Origin: Paenalkalicoccus suaedae
Lineage (GTDB): Bacteria > Bacillota > Bacilli > Bacillales > Salisediminibacteriaceae
Assembly (NCBI RefSeq): GCF_006965545.2
Contig: NZ_CP041372.2
Coordinates: forward strand, 1,612,001-1,676,000
DNA length: 64,000 nucleotides
Direction: 5' to 3'
Of the stretch, positions 17,578-26,411 are shown in pieces. Made by a program: the position numbers and the translations under genes. Each line of letters begins with the position of its first letter. Position 1 is the first letter of the stretch. Under the pieces are notes generated by a model. It was given only the letters and a program-made list of their open reading frames with translations. It ran no database searches and was not told where the DNA came from.

Positions 17578-19239
17578 ATGACAATTCCATCTGATATTCG
17601 TATTGCACAAGAAGCAACATTACTTCCTATTTCAGATATTGCAAATGGATTAGAAATAGAAACGATAGAGCCATATGGAGACAATAAGGCAAAGTTGCCT
17701 CTTTCGCTTTTAGAGAATCAAAAAAAGCAGGGCAAAATTATTCTGGTGACCGCAATTAACCCAACTCCAGCAGGAGAGGGGAAATCGACGTTAACTGTAG
17801 GATTAGGACAAGCGCTAAATAAGATTGGTGAACAAGCAATAGTGGCACTTCGTGAGCCTTCCCTTGGACCAACTATGGGTGTCAAAGGCGGAGCATGTGG
17901 GGGTGGCTACTCACAGGTCGTGCCAATGGAAGATATAAATCTTCATTTCACAGGAGATCTTCATGCGATTACCACTGCTCATAATGCGTTAGCTGCTATT
18001 ATCGACAATCACATTCATCAAGGGAACGACTTGCAATTAGACAGCAGAAAAGTGCAGTGGAAGCGTGTATTAGATATGAACGATCGCGCATTAAGAGATA
18101 TTGTCATCGGTCTTGGAGGACCTATAAATGGATCACCTAGAGAGAGCGGATTTGACATTACGGTAGCGTCAGAAATCATGGCTGTCCTCTGCCTAGCATC
18201 CGATTTGAAGGATCTTAGACATCGTTTATCTGAAATAGTCGTTGGATATAATACCGATTCAGAGCCTGTCACAGTTTCCGACTTAAAAGTGGAAGGTGCA
18301 TTAGCATTGCTATTAAAAGATGCATTAAAGCCAAACCTTGTCCAAACGTTAGAAAACACGCCTGCTATCATTCATGGAGGACCGTTTGCTAATATTGCTC
18401 ATGGCTGTAATAGTGTCATTGCGACCAAAATGGCAGCTGGTTTAAGTGATTACGTTGTGACAGAGGCTGGTTTCGGTGCCGATTTAGGCGCTGAAAAGTT
18501 TCTTAACATTAAAACTAGAGCATTAGGAATTGATCCATCATTGGTTGTGATCGTAGCTACTGTTAGAGCGCTAAAAATGCACGGTGGTGTTGCGAAAGAT
18601 GCTCTTAAAACAGAGAACGTAGAGGCATTAAACCAAGGTATTGCAAATCTTGAAAAACATGTGGAAACAGTTCGATCATTCGGATTGCCTGCCGTCGTAG
18701 CCATCAATAAATTCACTCATGATACAGACGCTGAAATTCAAGCGATTTTTGATTGGGCACAAGCCAATGATGTGGCAGTAGAGCTTGCTGATGTATGGGC
18801 GAATGGCGGAGAAGGTGGACGTGATTTAGCGAATCGTGTTATTCGTGAAATCGGCGAGCATCCAGCTACTTTTACTCGCTTATATACACCTGAGCAAACG
18901 ATTCGTGAAAAGATTACAACAATCGCTAAAACCGTGTATGGCGCAACTGGAGTAGAATTCAGTCCTGTAGCTAAAAAGCAACTAAAGGAATTGCGTCCTG
19001 ATTGGGAACTTTTTGATGTGTGTATGGCTAAAACTCAATACTCATTATCGGACGATCCAAAAGAATTAGGTCGACCAAAGGATTTTACTATCTCTGTTCG
19101 AGAGCTACGAGTTTCAGCAGGGGCTAAATTTATTGTTGTTTTAACTGGTAATGTGATGACGATGCCAGGATTACCAAAGGAGCCTGCAGCGTTAAAGATG
19201 GATATTGACCAAGAAGGAAAAGTCATTGGTCTATTTTAG
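17578..19239 (+). CDS. fhs: Formate-tetrahydrofolate ligase
   Basis: A 553-residue enzyme forming 10-formyl-THF from formate, THF and ATP. The P-loop-like TPAGEGKST is present with [23 protein letters not shown] and other conserved blocks throughout. The ATG at 17578 follows AGAGGAG by about seven bases; an in-frame ATG at 17542 lies inside the preceding small gene. The gene interrupts the ypb cluster and, to my knowledge, B. subtilis 168 lacks fhs. It links the C1 pool to purine synthesis and formate use. Confidence 0.95.
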   Translation: MTIPSDIRIAQEATLLPISDIANGLEIETIEPYGDNKAKLPLSLLENQKKQGKIILVTAINPTPAGEGKSTLTVGLGQALNKIGEQAIVALREPSLGPTMGVKGGACGGGYSQVVPMEDINLHFTGDLHAITTAHNALAAIIDNHIHQGNDLQLDSRKVQWKRVLDMNDRALRDIVIGLGGPINGSPRESGFDITVASEIMAVLCLASDLKDLRHRLSEIVVGYNTDSEPVTVSDLKVEGALALLLKDALKPNLVQTLENTPAIIHGGPFANIAHGCNSVIATKMAAGLSDYVVTEAGFGADLGAEKFLNIKTRALGIDPSLVVIVATVRALKMHGGVAKDALKTENVEALNQGIANLEKHVETVRSFGLPAVVAINKFTHDTDAEIQAIFDWAQANDVAVELADVWANGGEGGRDLANRVIREIGEHPATFTRLYTPEQTIREKITTIAKTVYGATGVEFSPVAKKQLKELRPDWELFDVCMAKTQYSLSDDPKELGRPKDFTISVRELRVSAGAKFIVVLTGNVMTMPGLPKEPAALKMDIDQEGKVIGLF

Positions 19240-19248
19240 GAGCGAATC

Positions 19249-19968
19249 ATGATCAAAAAGCTAATCATTTGTTTTATTAGCCTCCTCATCTATATGTTTA
19301 TAGAGGCGAAATGGACAAAGATCAACTATGAGAACTATAAAATAGGTAATTCAAATAAAAAAATGAACGTATTATTTTTATCTGATCTACACAGACGTAC
19401 TATTTCTAAGAGATTATTAAGCAAAGTTGGATCGGTGGAGGCTGTTTTTTTAGCAGGTGATCTTGCAGAAAAAGGTGTTCATAAAGAACAAATTGTGCGC
19501 AATCTACAAGTATTGAATCAAGTTGCACCAGTATATTTTGTCTGGGGTAACAATGACTATGAGGTAGCAGAGGAGATTCATGAAGCATTAAAAGAGACAA
19601 ATAGTGTAGAGCTTACTAATCGTTCTGTTAAGCTCGGCTCGTTTACATTAGCTGGAATTGGTGATCTGACATCAAATAAGCACGATGTAAAAAAGGCTTT
19701 AGAGGAGGCGGATGGGCCTGTTGTTTTGCTAAGTCATAATCCGGATATTAGTTTTAAACTTAAAGGCTATCCAGATGTAAAACTAGTGCTTAGCGGCCAT
19801 ACACACGGTGGACAAATTCGAATTGGACCATATGGAATTGCTGAGCGTGGTGGCTGGAAAAAACGAAATGGTGTCGATGTATTTATTTCAAATGGACATG
19901 GTACGTCAGAGATTCCATTTCGATTTATGGCACGAGCGCAGATACACAAATTAACAATATATGTTTAA
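19249..19968 (+). CDS. ypbG: Calcineurin-like metallophosphoesterase
   Basis: A 239-residue membrane-anchored phosphoesterase with one N-terminal hydrophobic segment. The full metal-binding set is visible: LSDLHRR (DxH), LAGDLAE (GD), WGNNDYE (GNxD), LSHNPD and SGHTHGGQIR (GHTH). It resembles the YkuE/YpbG group. The true substrate is unknown; related proteins act on lipid or nucleotide phosphates. SD AGGAG at the end of fhs, only nine bases away, so it is probably co-transcribed. Confidence 0.87.
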   Translation: MIKKLIICFISLLIYMFIEAKWTKINYENYKIGNSNKKMNVLFLSDLHRRTISKRLLSKVGSVEAVFLAGDLAEKGVHKEQIVRNLQVLNQVAPVYFVWGNNDYEVAEEIHEALKETNSVELTNRSVKLGSFTLAGIGDLTSNKHDVKKALEEADGPVVLLSHNPDISFKLKGYPDVKLVLSGHTHGGQIRIGPYGIAERGGWKKRNGVDVFISNGHGTSEIPFRFMARAQIHKLTIYV

Positions 19969-20005
19969 ACTGTTGGCACAAGTTGTAAAACAATTGCACA
20001 ACAGT
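19969..20005. promoter_or_regulatory. Imperfect palindrome upstream of the MerR/B12 regulator
   Basis: The arms begin ACTGTTG and end CAACAGT and pair on both sides of a short A-rich centre, with small interruptions. No T run follows, so a terminator is unlikely. It starts directly after the phosphoesterase stop and lies about 85-120 bp before the regulator's ATG. It could be an operator for that regulator (inference). Confidence 0.4.
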
Positions 20006-20089
20006 CACGTAAAGGAGTAAACTAGTTGTAACGAATAATTAGTGCAGTCTAGTTATCGGCTCAATTAGTGGGACGGAGTTGATGGGATT

Positions 20090-20995
20090 ATGGCAGAACA
20101 AGCAGATGGGAAATACAACATAAAGGCTGTGTCCACTCTTTTAGGCATTCATCCGGGAACGTTACGTGCTTGGGAGAGACGCTATAACATTATTGAACCT
20201 GTAAGAAATGATGCAGGTCACAGACTTTATACAGATGAACAACTTCGAATCCTTAAGTGGATTGTCCACAAAGTAGACAATGGGTTTACAATTGGACAGG
20301 CAGTTGACCTGTTAAGCAAACAAGGAGGAGCATCCGTTTACGAGCAAGAGCACGGTCATCAGGATCAAATGGAGGCGGTCAGACAACAGTTGATGACCTC
20401 TTTACTGAAGTTTGAGGAAAGAAAAAGTAATGAGCTTTTAGACCATGCATTTGGAATGTTTTCAATAGAAAAAGTGCTGATTGATATTCTTGGTAGTATT
20501 TTGATTGAAGTAGGAGACAAGTGGGAAAAAGGAGATATCTCCACCGCCCACGAGCATTTTGTTACAGCCTTCCTTCGAACTCGCATTGGTATGGTGTTTA
20601 ACAACCTACCTATTAATGGATTTTTACCGAAGGTTATTTGTGTATGTGGTCCAGATGATATGCATGAGATTGGTTTGCTTATCTTTACCTTCTTCTTAAA
20701 AAGACGAGGATATGAAACCATCTATTTAGGTGCTGGCATTCCTAAAGATGATGTCATAGAAGTAGTAGATGAAGTGAAGCCAAAAATGGTCGTTATTTCA
20801 TGTACTATGCCTGAAACGCTTCATAAAACCATGGATTTAGTCGACAAGCTCGTTAAAAAAGACTCTGTAAAAGTAGGTCTAGGAGGATCTGCGTTTAAAC
20901 ACCTATCCGAAATAGAGCTTAGAAAAATACAGGATATGATGATCGGAGATTCTCAGCAAGACTGGTCGAATTGGTTGAAGAGAGATCTTACGTAA
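20090..20995 (+). CDS. MerR-family regulator with cobalamin-binding domain (CarH/LitR-like)
   Basis: A 301-residue protein. An N-terminal MerR winged helix (about 8-78, with GTLRAWERRY and GHRLYTDEQL) is followed by a helical B12-binding_2 domain and a Rossmann B12-binding domain. W145-x9-E155-H156 matches the adenosyl-capping signature of CarH photoreceptors. D190-x-H192-x-x-G195 is the cobalt-ligating motif, and the GLGGSAF stretch closes the B12 site. This predicts a light- and adenosylcobalamin-responsive repressor. No carotenoid genes adjoin it. Expressed alone, ending at a strong hairpin. Confidence 0.85.
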   Translation: MAEQADGKYNIKAVSTLLGIHPGTLRAWERRYNIIEPVRNDAGHRLYTDEQLRILKWIVHKVDNGFTIGQAVDLLSKQGGASVYEQEHGHQDQMEAVRQQLMTSLLKFEERKSNELLDHAFGMFSIEKVLIDILGSILIEVGDKWEKGDISTAHEHFVTAFLRTRIGMVFNNLPINGFLPKVICVCGPDDMHEIGLLIFTFFLKRRGYETIYLGAGIPKDDVIEVVDEVKPKMVVISCTMPETLHKTMDLVDKLVKKDSVKVGLGGSAFKHLSEIELRKIQDMMIGDSQQDWSNWLKRDLT

Positions 20996-21032
20996 CTTTT
21001 AAAAAATGGGTGCTTGAAGTCGCTTTACTACC

Positions 21033-21080
21033 GAACCTTTTCTTACAACGTGTCATACGTTGCAGGAAAAGGTTCTTTTC
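21033..21080 (+). terminator. Terminator between the MerR/B12 gene and mecB
   Basis: A long near-perfect hairpin, arms 21033-21050 and 21056-21075 with small bulges, followed by four T. It separates the regulator from mecB. Confidence 0.8.
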
Positions 21081-21109
21081 GTGCCGAAAGGATTTGGGGG
21101 CAAATATGC

Positions 21110-21616
21110 ATGAAGGTAGAGCGAATTTCAAAAGATAAAATGAAAATATCATTAACATATGAGGATTTAGAAGAGCGTGGCATCATCACTGAAGATGGGA
21201 TAGAGTCAGAGCTTGATGAAGAACTTTACGAAGTCATTATCGAAGCCTCCGATGAGCTACATTTTTTCGTCGGAGGGACTCTCACAGTAGAAGTGTTTGC
21301 GGACAATGCAGATGGGATCGTCATCATTGTCTCTAAAGAGCGTGAATTAAGGGAAGAAGGGGTCTGCTATTTTTCCTCCATTGATCATGTTATTGAAGTT
21401 GCGAAGGTTTTATACAGACGAGGGTGTAGAGATGGGCAACTACTATCTTTTAAACGGTTCTATTACCTACTTCTACAGGATCCTGACGAAGCAACGGAAG
21501 CAATATTATCAGAATGGGGAGAACTGGATGATTGTTCTCATGTATATGTAGTCGAGCATGGAAACATGCTTATAGAGAATCAAGCTATCGAAGAAATAGT
21601 AAAGCGCTTTACATGA
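21110..21616 (+). CDS. mecB: Adaptor protein MecB (YpbH, MecA paralog)
   Basis: A 168-residue MecA/YpbH-family adaptor. The N-terminal KVERISKDKMKISLTYEDLEERG block binds substrates in MecA, and the C-terminal half corresponds to the ClpC-binding domain. Such adaptors deliver proteins to ClpCP. YpbH is preferred over MecA because of its position beside gudB. The ATG at 21110 follows GGGGG; the upstream open frame overlaps the terminator and has no start signal. Shorter than the roughly 190-residue B. subtilis protein. Confidence 0.88.
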   Translation: MKVERISKDKMKISLTYEDLEERGIITEDGIESELDEELYEVIIEASDELHFFVGGTLTVEVFADNADGIVIIVSKERELREEGVCYFSSIDHVIEVAKVLYRRGCRDGQLLSFKRFYYLLLQDPDEATEAILSEWGELDDCSHVYVVEHGNMLIENQAIEEIVKRFT

Positions 21617-21784
21617 AAGGACTAGTAAAGCATAGAGTGAAGTATGACGTGCAAGTGCTTTTCCTTTTTTTTCGCAAAAGGTTGTGGAAAAAACACTGCA
21701 AGTTCTTTATAGTAGGAAGAGTAAGGGAGCCACTTTTATGGCCTTTAAAACTTTGTGGTGAATCCAACGGAAGGAAAGGTTACT

Positions 21785-23047
21785 ATGGACGAACAAAAAG
21801 AGGTTCAAAAGGAACAAAACGTTTTACAAGCTACACAAACTGTCATTCATAAAGCGCTGAATAAGCTCGGGTATTCTGATGAGGTTTACGAGCTCATGAA
21901 GGAGCCACTTCGCATGATGACTGTGCGAATTCCTGTGCGTATGGATGACGGATCTATTAAAATTTTTACTGGTTTCAGGGCGCAACACAACGATGCTGTC
22001 GGACCGACTAAGGGTGGAGTACGTTTTCATCCAAATGTGACAGAAACAGAAGTGAAAGCGCTATCAATTTGGATGAGTCTAAAAGCAGGAATCATGGATT
22101 TACCTTATGGGGGAGGTAAAGGAGGAATCATCTGTGACCCTCGTGAGATGTCTTTCCCAGAAATTGAACGTCTCAGCCGTGGGTACGTGCGTGCTATTAG
22201 CCAAATCGTAGGACCAACTAAAGATATCCCTGCTCCAGACGTGTTTACAAACTCTCAAATCATGGCTTGGATGATGGATGAATATAGTAGAATGAAGGAA
22301 TTTGATTCACCAGGCTTTATTACAGGAAAACCTTTAGTGTTAGGTGGATCGCACGGCCGAGAGTCTGCGACTGCTAAAGGTGTTACCATTTGTATTAGAG
22401 AAGCAGCAAGACGTAAAGGGATCAACCTTGAAGGTGCACGAGTGGTTATTCAAGGGTTTGGTAATGCCGGAAGCTTCCTAGCGAAATTTATGTTTGATGC
22501 AGGTGCTAAAGTAGTTGGTATCTCAGACGTGAATGGAGCTCTTCACGATCCGGATGGATTGGATATTGACTATTTACTGGATCGACGAGACAGCTTTGGT
22601 ACGGTGTCTAACCTCTTTAAAGAGACGATTTCGAACGAGGAACTTTTAGAGCTAGACTGCGACATTTTAGTTCCAGCTGCAATCGAAAACCAAATTACTG
22701 AAAAAAATGCGCACAAAATCAAAGCAAGCATCGTTGTGGAAGCTGCAAATGGTCCAACAACAATGCGAGCGACGGAGATTTTATCGCAGCGTGATATTTT
22801 ACTTGTACCAGACGTATTAGCAAGTGCTGGCGGAGTAACGGTATCGTACTTCGAATGGGTGCAAAATAATCAAGGCTTCTATTGGGAAGAGGAAGAAGTA
22901 GAAAGACGCCTTGAAAAGGTCATGGTCAGCTCCTTTGATAACGTTTATAAGGTTGCGGCTATGCGAAATGTGGACATGCGGTTAGCTGCATACATGGTAG
23001 GAGTAAGAAAAATGGCGGAAGCGAGTCGCTTTAGAGGCTGGATTTAA
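21785..23047 (+). CDS. gudB: NAD-specific glutamate dehydrogenase
   Basis: A 420-residue catabolic glutamate dehydrogenase converting glutamate to 2-oxoglutarate and ammonia. Key blocks are the substrate loop DLPYGGGKGGI with the catalytic Lys region, QIVGPTKDIPAPDV, and the NAD site VVIQGFGNAGS. The nine-base duplication that makes gudB cryptic in B. subtilis 168 is absent: the region reads EVKALSIWM with a single VKA. The protein should therefore be active. The ATG at 21785 follows AAGGAAAGG. Confidence 0.94.
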   Translation: MDEQKEVQKEQNVLQATQTVIHKALNKLGYSDEVYELMKEPLRMMTVRIPVRMDDGSIKIFTGFRAQHNDAVGPTKGGVRFHPNVTETEVKALSIWMSLKAGIMDLPYGGGKGGIICDPREMSFPEIERLSRGYVRAISQIVGPTKDIPAPDVFTNSQIMAWMMDEYSRMKEFDSPGFITGKPLVLGGSHGRESATAKGVTICIREAARRKGINLEGARVVIQGFGNAGSFLAKFMFDAGAKVVGISDVNGALHDPDGLDIDYLLDRRDSFGTVSNLFKETISNEELLELDCDILVPAAIENQITEKNAHKIKASIVVEAANGPTTMRATEILSQRDILLVPDVLASAGGVTVSYFEWVQNNQGFYWEEEEVERRLEKVMVSSFDNVYKVAAMRNVDMRLAAYMVGVRKMAEASRFRGWI

Positions 23048-23060
23048 CAAGTAGTTTATC

Positions 23061-23104
23061 TAGGCATGGATAAGGGTGATAAGCCCTATCCGTGCCTATT
23101 TTTG
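23061..23104 (+). terminator. Terminator of gudB
   Basis: Stem about 23061-23075 with 23082-23098 (one A-bulge-like mismatch), followed by five T, 14 bases after the gudB stop. Confidence 0.88.
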
Positions 23105-23162
23105 ATACATGTAGTAAACTAATAAGAGCTAGTTTTGATTGAAGATGAGGTGATGAAAGAAG

Positions 23163-24158
23163 ATGGTACAGCAAGAACAAGTCATCGTGATTGGCGGAGG
23201 ACCCTGCGGGTTATCAGCAGCCATTGAATTAATGGATAGGGGAATGAGCCCTCTCGTTATTGAGAAAGGCAATATTGTACACGCGATTTACAAGTATCCG
23301 ACTCACCAGCAGTTTTTTAGTACGAGTGAAAAGCTAGCCATTGGTGGCGTGCCATTTTATAGCACAGAAAGAAAACCGAAGCGTAATGAGGCGCTTGTGT
23401 ATTATCGGAAGGTCGCCGAGGAGAAAAATGTTCGCGTGAATAGCTACGAAGAAGTGCAATCTGTCACAAAGTACGGAAACGTATTTACAGTTGAAACGGT
23501 AAAAAAGGGGTACGTGTACCAGTATTCCGCACAAGCAGTTGTCATAGCGACAGGCTATTATGATTCTGCCAACTACATGAATATCCCTGGAGAAGAGTTA
23601 CCACATGTGTTGCATTACTTCCATGAAGGGCACGCTTATTTTAAACAGGATGTCGTTGTGATAGGTGGCAAAAATTCAGCGGTTGATGCGGCGCTAGAGC
23701 TTGATAAAGCAGGTGCTCGCGTTACCGTACTTTACAGAGGAGCTATCTACTCCCCAAGCATTAAGCCTTGGATTTTACCTGAATTTGAATCACTGGTAAA
23801 GCACGGGAAGATCCGAATGGAGTTTGAAGCTACTCCTGTTTCTGTCGAAAAAGATCATGTCACATACAAGAAAGATGGAGAGACAAAAACGGTTGCCAGC
23901 GATTTTGTGTTTGCCATGACAGGATACCATCCCGACCATAATTTTATTAAAAAGATGGGCGTAGACGTAGATGAGGTATCTGGCCGTCCACTATTTAATG
24001 AAGAGACGATGGAAACGAACGTAGACAATATATTCATTGCGGGTGTACTAGCTGCAGGAAATAATGCGAATGAGATTTTTATCGAAAACGGACGCTTTCA
24101 CGGAGAGCAAATAGCGAAGGCTCTGCAAGAAAGACTTGTGCAGACTCGTCAACATTAA
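23163..24158 (+). CDS. bdr: YpdA family bacillithiol disulfide reductase
   Basis: A 331-residue FAD/NADPH pyridine nucleotide-disulfide reductase-like protein of the YpdA (Bdr) family, which reduces oxidised bacillithiol. FAD site VIVIGGGPCGLSAA with the single conserved cysteine (GGPCG), second dinucleotide site VVIGGKNSAVDAA, and C-terminal NIFIAGVLAAG. There is no CxxC redox pair, as expected for the family. The SD GAGGTGATG precedes the ATG. The position after gudB matches B. subtilis ypdA. Confidence 0.92.
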   Translation: MVQQEQVIVIGGGPCGLSAAIELMDRGMSPLVIEKGNIVHAIYKYPTHQQFFSTSEKLAIGGVPFYSTERKPKRNEALVYYRKVAEEKNVRVNSYEEVQSVTKYGNVFTVETVKKGYVYQYSAQAVVIATGYYDSANYMNIPGEELPHVLHYFHEGHAYFKQDVVVIGGKNSAVDAALELDKAGARVTVLYRGAIYSPSIKPWILPEFESLVKHGKIRMEFEATPVSVEKDHVTYKKDGETKTVASDFVFAMTGYHPDHNFIKKMGVDVDEVSGRPLFNEETMETNVDNIFIAGVLAAGNNANEIFIENGRFHGEQIAKALQERLVQTRQH

Positions 24159-24161
24159 GAA

Positions 24162-24208
24162 TAACCCCTATTTAGAGCTTTGCCTGAGCAACTAAATAGG
24201 GGTTTTTT
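24162..24208 (+). terminator. Terminator between ypdA and ansA (converging genes)
   Basis: A 13-bp stem (24163-24175 / 24192-24204) followed by a T run on the plus strand. The symmetric stem could also help stop ansA from the other side, although no long T run lies there. Confidence 0.85.
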
Positions 24209-25171
24209 CTATCTATCAAAAAGCTGTTGAAGCTCTTTTAGGTTATTTGTTAGCTCCATCGCAACTAATAGCTTAATGCGAGCTTTTTGACCATTTAATC
24301 CGTTCGTAAATATGACTCCAGCTTCCTTGAGCTTTCTGCCTCCACCAGCATAGCCATAGACGTCCTGCACAATACCACTAAAGCATCTAGATACTAATAC
24401 GACAGGAATGCCTCGACTAATGAGCTCCTCAATACCAGGGACGGTCTCAGGAGGTAAATTCCCTTGCCCAAGAGCTTCGATAATAACACCATCCACGTGA
24501 CTTAAGCATCGTAGTACAGAAGAATCCATTCCAGCGTATGCTTTTAAGATAACAATATTTTTAGTTAAGGTAGAGGCGATATAATGTTCTCTTTTAACCG
24601 GCTGATGGTGAAAAATAATTCGTCCCTTCGTGACAATACCGATAGGGCCATACTGCGGACTTTGGAAAGTAGCGATGTTTGAAGCGTGTGTTTTTGTGAC
24701 GTTTTTAGCCGCATGAATTTCATCATTTAACACAACTAAAACGCCTAAGCCGCGAGCTTGATCACTTAATGCGGTACGAATAGCAGCAATAAAATTATAT
24801 GGACCATCTGAACCGAGTTCATTACTAGATCTCATAGCTCCTGTTACTACAATAGGATGATCTGTCTCGTGTAATAAATCAAGTAAGTAAGCCGTCTCTT
24901 CTAACGTATCTGTTCCATGAGTAATAACGACTCCATCATAGCCGTTTTGTAGCTCCTTTTTAATCTCGTTCGATAGTTGAAGCATAGTCTCAGGAGTCAT
25001 GTGAGGGGATGGAATATTAAACATTGCCTTGTTGGTAAATGTTGCGCCATCAATCTCTGTCAGCATGGATTGTAGCGGATTTTCGTCCGTTGGCTTTACT
25101 TCACCAGTCGTTTTATCCTCGCTCATTGCGATCGTACCGCCAGTGTGAATAAGTAGAATAGATTTTGTCAT
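24209..25171 (-). CDS. ansA: Type I L-asparaginase
   Basis: A 320-residue asparaginase hydrolysing asparagine to aspartate and ammonia. Both catalytic threonine signatures are present: HTGGTIAM near the N terminus and ITHGTDTLEETA near residue 85, with VTGAMRSSNELGSDGPYN between domains. There is no signal peptide, so it is cytoplasmic. It stands alone and opposite to its neighbours; the partner ansB (aspartase) and regulator ansR are not adjacent. Confidence 0.93.
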   Translation of the reverse strand: MTKSILLIHTGGTIAMSEDKTTGEVKPTDENPLQSMLTEIDGATFTNKAMFNIPSPHMTPETMLQLSNEIKKELQNGYDGVVITHGTDTLEETAYLLDLLHETDHPIVVTGAMRSSNELGSDGPYNFIAAIRTALSDQARGLGVLVVLNDEIHAAKNVTKTHASNIATFQSPQYGPIGIVTKGRIIFHHQPVKREHYIASTLTKNIVILKAYAGMDSSVLRCLSHVDGVIIEALGQGNLPPETVPGIEELISRGIPVVLVSRCFSGIVQDVYGYAGGGRKLKEAGVIFTNGLNGQKARIKLLVAMELTNNLKELQQLFDR

Positions 25172-25266
25172 CTCTTGTCATCCTCTCATGTGATAAACAT
25201 TGCAAAAAGTGCAAACCTTTCTTAGTATGTAAGAAGTACCTACTTCAAAAAGGAAGGGCGTATTGT

Positions 25267-25914
25267 ATGTTAACTATTATAACAGCAGCGATAGCTCCTG
25301 CAGTAGCATTATTGTCCTTCTTTTATTTGAAAGATGATTTTGAGCAGGAGCCTGTTTATTTAGTAGTACGTTCATTTATTTTCGGAGCCATATTAGTGTT
25401 CCCAATTCTCTTTATTCAATATGTACTATCCGTTGAAGCTCCAACTTCATCCGTCATTATTGATACATTTTTCTATGTCGCTTTTACAGAAGAATTTTTC
25501 AAGTGGTTTATTTTACTAATAACTATTTTCTTTCACGCTGAATTTAATCAGCGTTACGATGGAATTGTATATGCAACTGCTGTTGGATTAGGATTTGCAT
25601 CCGTCGAAAATATCTTTTATATTGCTACTAATGGACTTGATACAGCTATTTTTCGTGCAATATTCCCTGTAACAAGCCATGCTCTGTTTGGAGTAGTAAT
25701 GGGGTATTATTTTGGCTTAGCAAAATTTCACGCTAAAAGACGTATTTTCTATCTGGCATTAGCCTTTATTATTCCTTATCTTTTACATAGTTCCTATAAT
25801 TTTATTTTAGTCAGTGTGAATCGTTGGATTTATTTGCTCGTACCCTTTATGATTTTCTTATGGATCTTTGCTATGAGGAAAGTGAAGAAAGCAAATGCGC
25901 ACCTAATGTATTAA
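25267..25914 (+). CDS. prsW: Intramembrane protease PrsW
   Basis: A 215-residue polytopic protease of the PrsW family, which performs site-1 cleavage of anti-sigma factors such as RsiW in B. subtilis. Visible motifs: DFEQEPVYLV after the first span, the catalytic-type FTEEFFKW, GLGFASVENIFY, and FPVTSHALFGVVMGYYFG. The ATG at 25267 follows AAGGAAGGG; the earlier open frame overlaps the ansA promoter region and has no SD. sigX/sigW genes are not in the window. Confidence 0.92.
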   Translation: MLTIITAAIAPAVALLSFFYLKDDFEQEPVYLVVRSFIFGAILVFPILFIQYVLSVEAPTSSVIIDTFFYVAFTEEFFKWFILLITIFFHAEFNQRYDGIVYATAVGLGFASVENIFYIATNGLDTAIFRAIFPVTSHALFGVVMGYYFGLAKFHAKRRIFYLALAFIIPYLLHSSYNFILVSVNRWIYLLVPFMIFLWIFAMRKVKKANAHLMY

Positions 25915-25966
25915 CATCACGACAAGACATCTAAACAGTACGTATCACTTAAAGGAGGAATTTTAC

Positions 25967-26137
25967 ATGCAAACAACTTCGAACAATCGTTATAAAGTCA
26001 CGATTAGGTGCAACGAATGCGGAGAAAAATATATCTTAAGAGGACGGCCTAATGAAGAGGGCGGTTTTGATACAGGCTTTAAAAAATGTGTTTGTGGAAA
26101 TGAAACAAATTTAGATTTAGATATTTCTCCGGAGTAG
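25967..26137 (+). CDS. Small zinc-ribbon-like protein (56 aa, hypothetical)
   Basis: A short open frame with an excellent SD (AAAGGAGGAA) six bases before the ATG. The product begins MQTTSNNRYKVTIRC and has C-N-E-C and C-V-C pairs separated by about 21 residues, the layout of a small zinc ribbon. It ends with an acidic tail. A perfect terminator follows 43 bases later, supporting a real transcription unit. I do not recognise a named family. It lies between prsW and sleB. Confidence 0.75.
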   Translation: MQTTSNNRYKVTIRCNECGEKYILRGRPNEEGGFDTGFKKCVCGNETNLDLDISPE

Positions 26138-26180
26138 TTGCAAGTAAATAAGATGACTCGAACATGAGAATTTTTATATG

Positions 26181-26217
26181 GAGTAGCCAATAAATGACAT
26201 ATTGGCTACTCTTTTTT
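26181..26217 (+). terminator. Terminator after the zinc-ribbon gene
   Basis: A 12-bp perfect stem (26181-26192 / 26200-26211) with a seven-base loop and six T. Confidence 0.92.
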
Positions 26218-26411
26218 ATGAGGTCGATTAGGAAAGTGGTTGCGGGAGTTGAGGAAGCTCGCATAATGGTAACGCAAAAGCGCGGAAGTGGCTCTCGATT
26301 GGTTATATCAGAAAAACCGCACGAATCGGAAGCCGAACCGCGCGAACTAAAAATGAATTATACAAAAAAACAAGCTTACTAACGAAACGACGGTATTTCC
26401 ATTAACATCCT

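Noticed and set aside
21640-21705. Hairpin between mecB and gudB as a terminator
   Set aside because: The arms (GCAAGTG-type and CACTGC-type) pair imperfectly with a long loop and no T run follows, so support is too weak.
21532-21852. 106-codon frame bridging mecB and gudB
   Set aside because: It overlaps both genes in another frame and has no start signal; composition is shadow-like.
26354-26381. TGAATT ... CTTACTA as a sigma-G promoter of sleB
   Set aside because: The spacer is only 15 bases, too short for sigma-G; the pair at 26412-26440 fits better.
26194-26382. 62-codon open frame before sleB
   Set aside because: It begins inside the terminator hairpin of the zinc-ribbon gene and runs through the repeat-like island; no SD.
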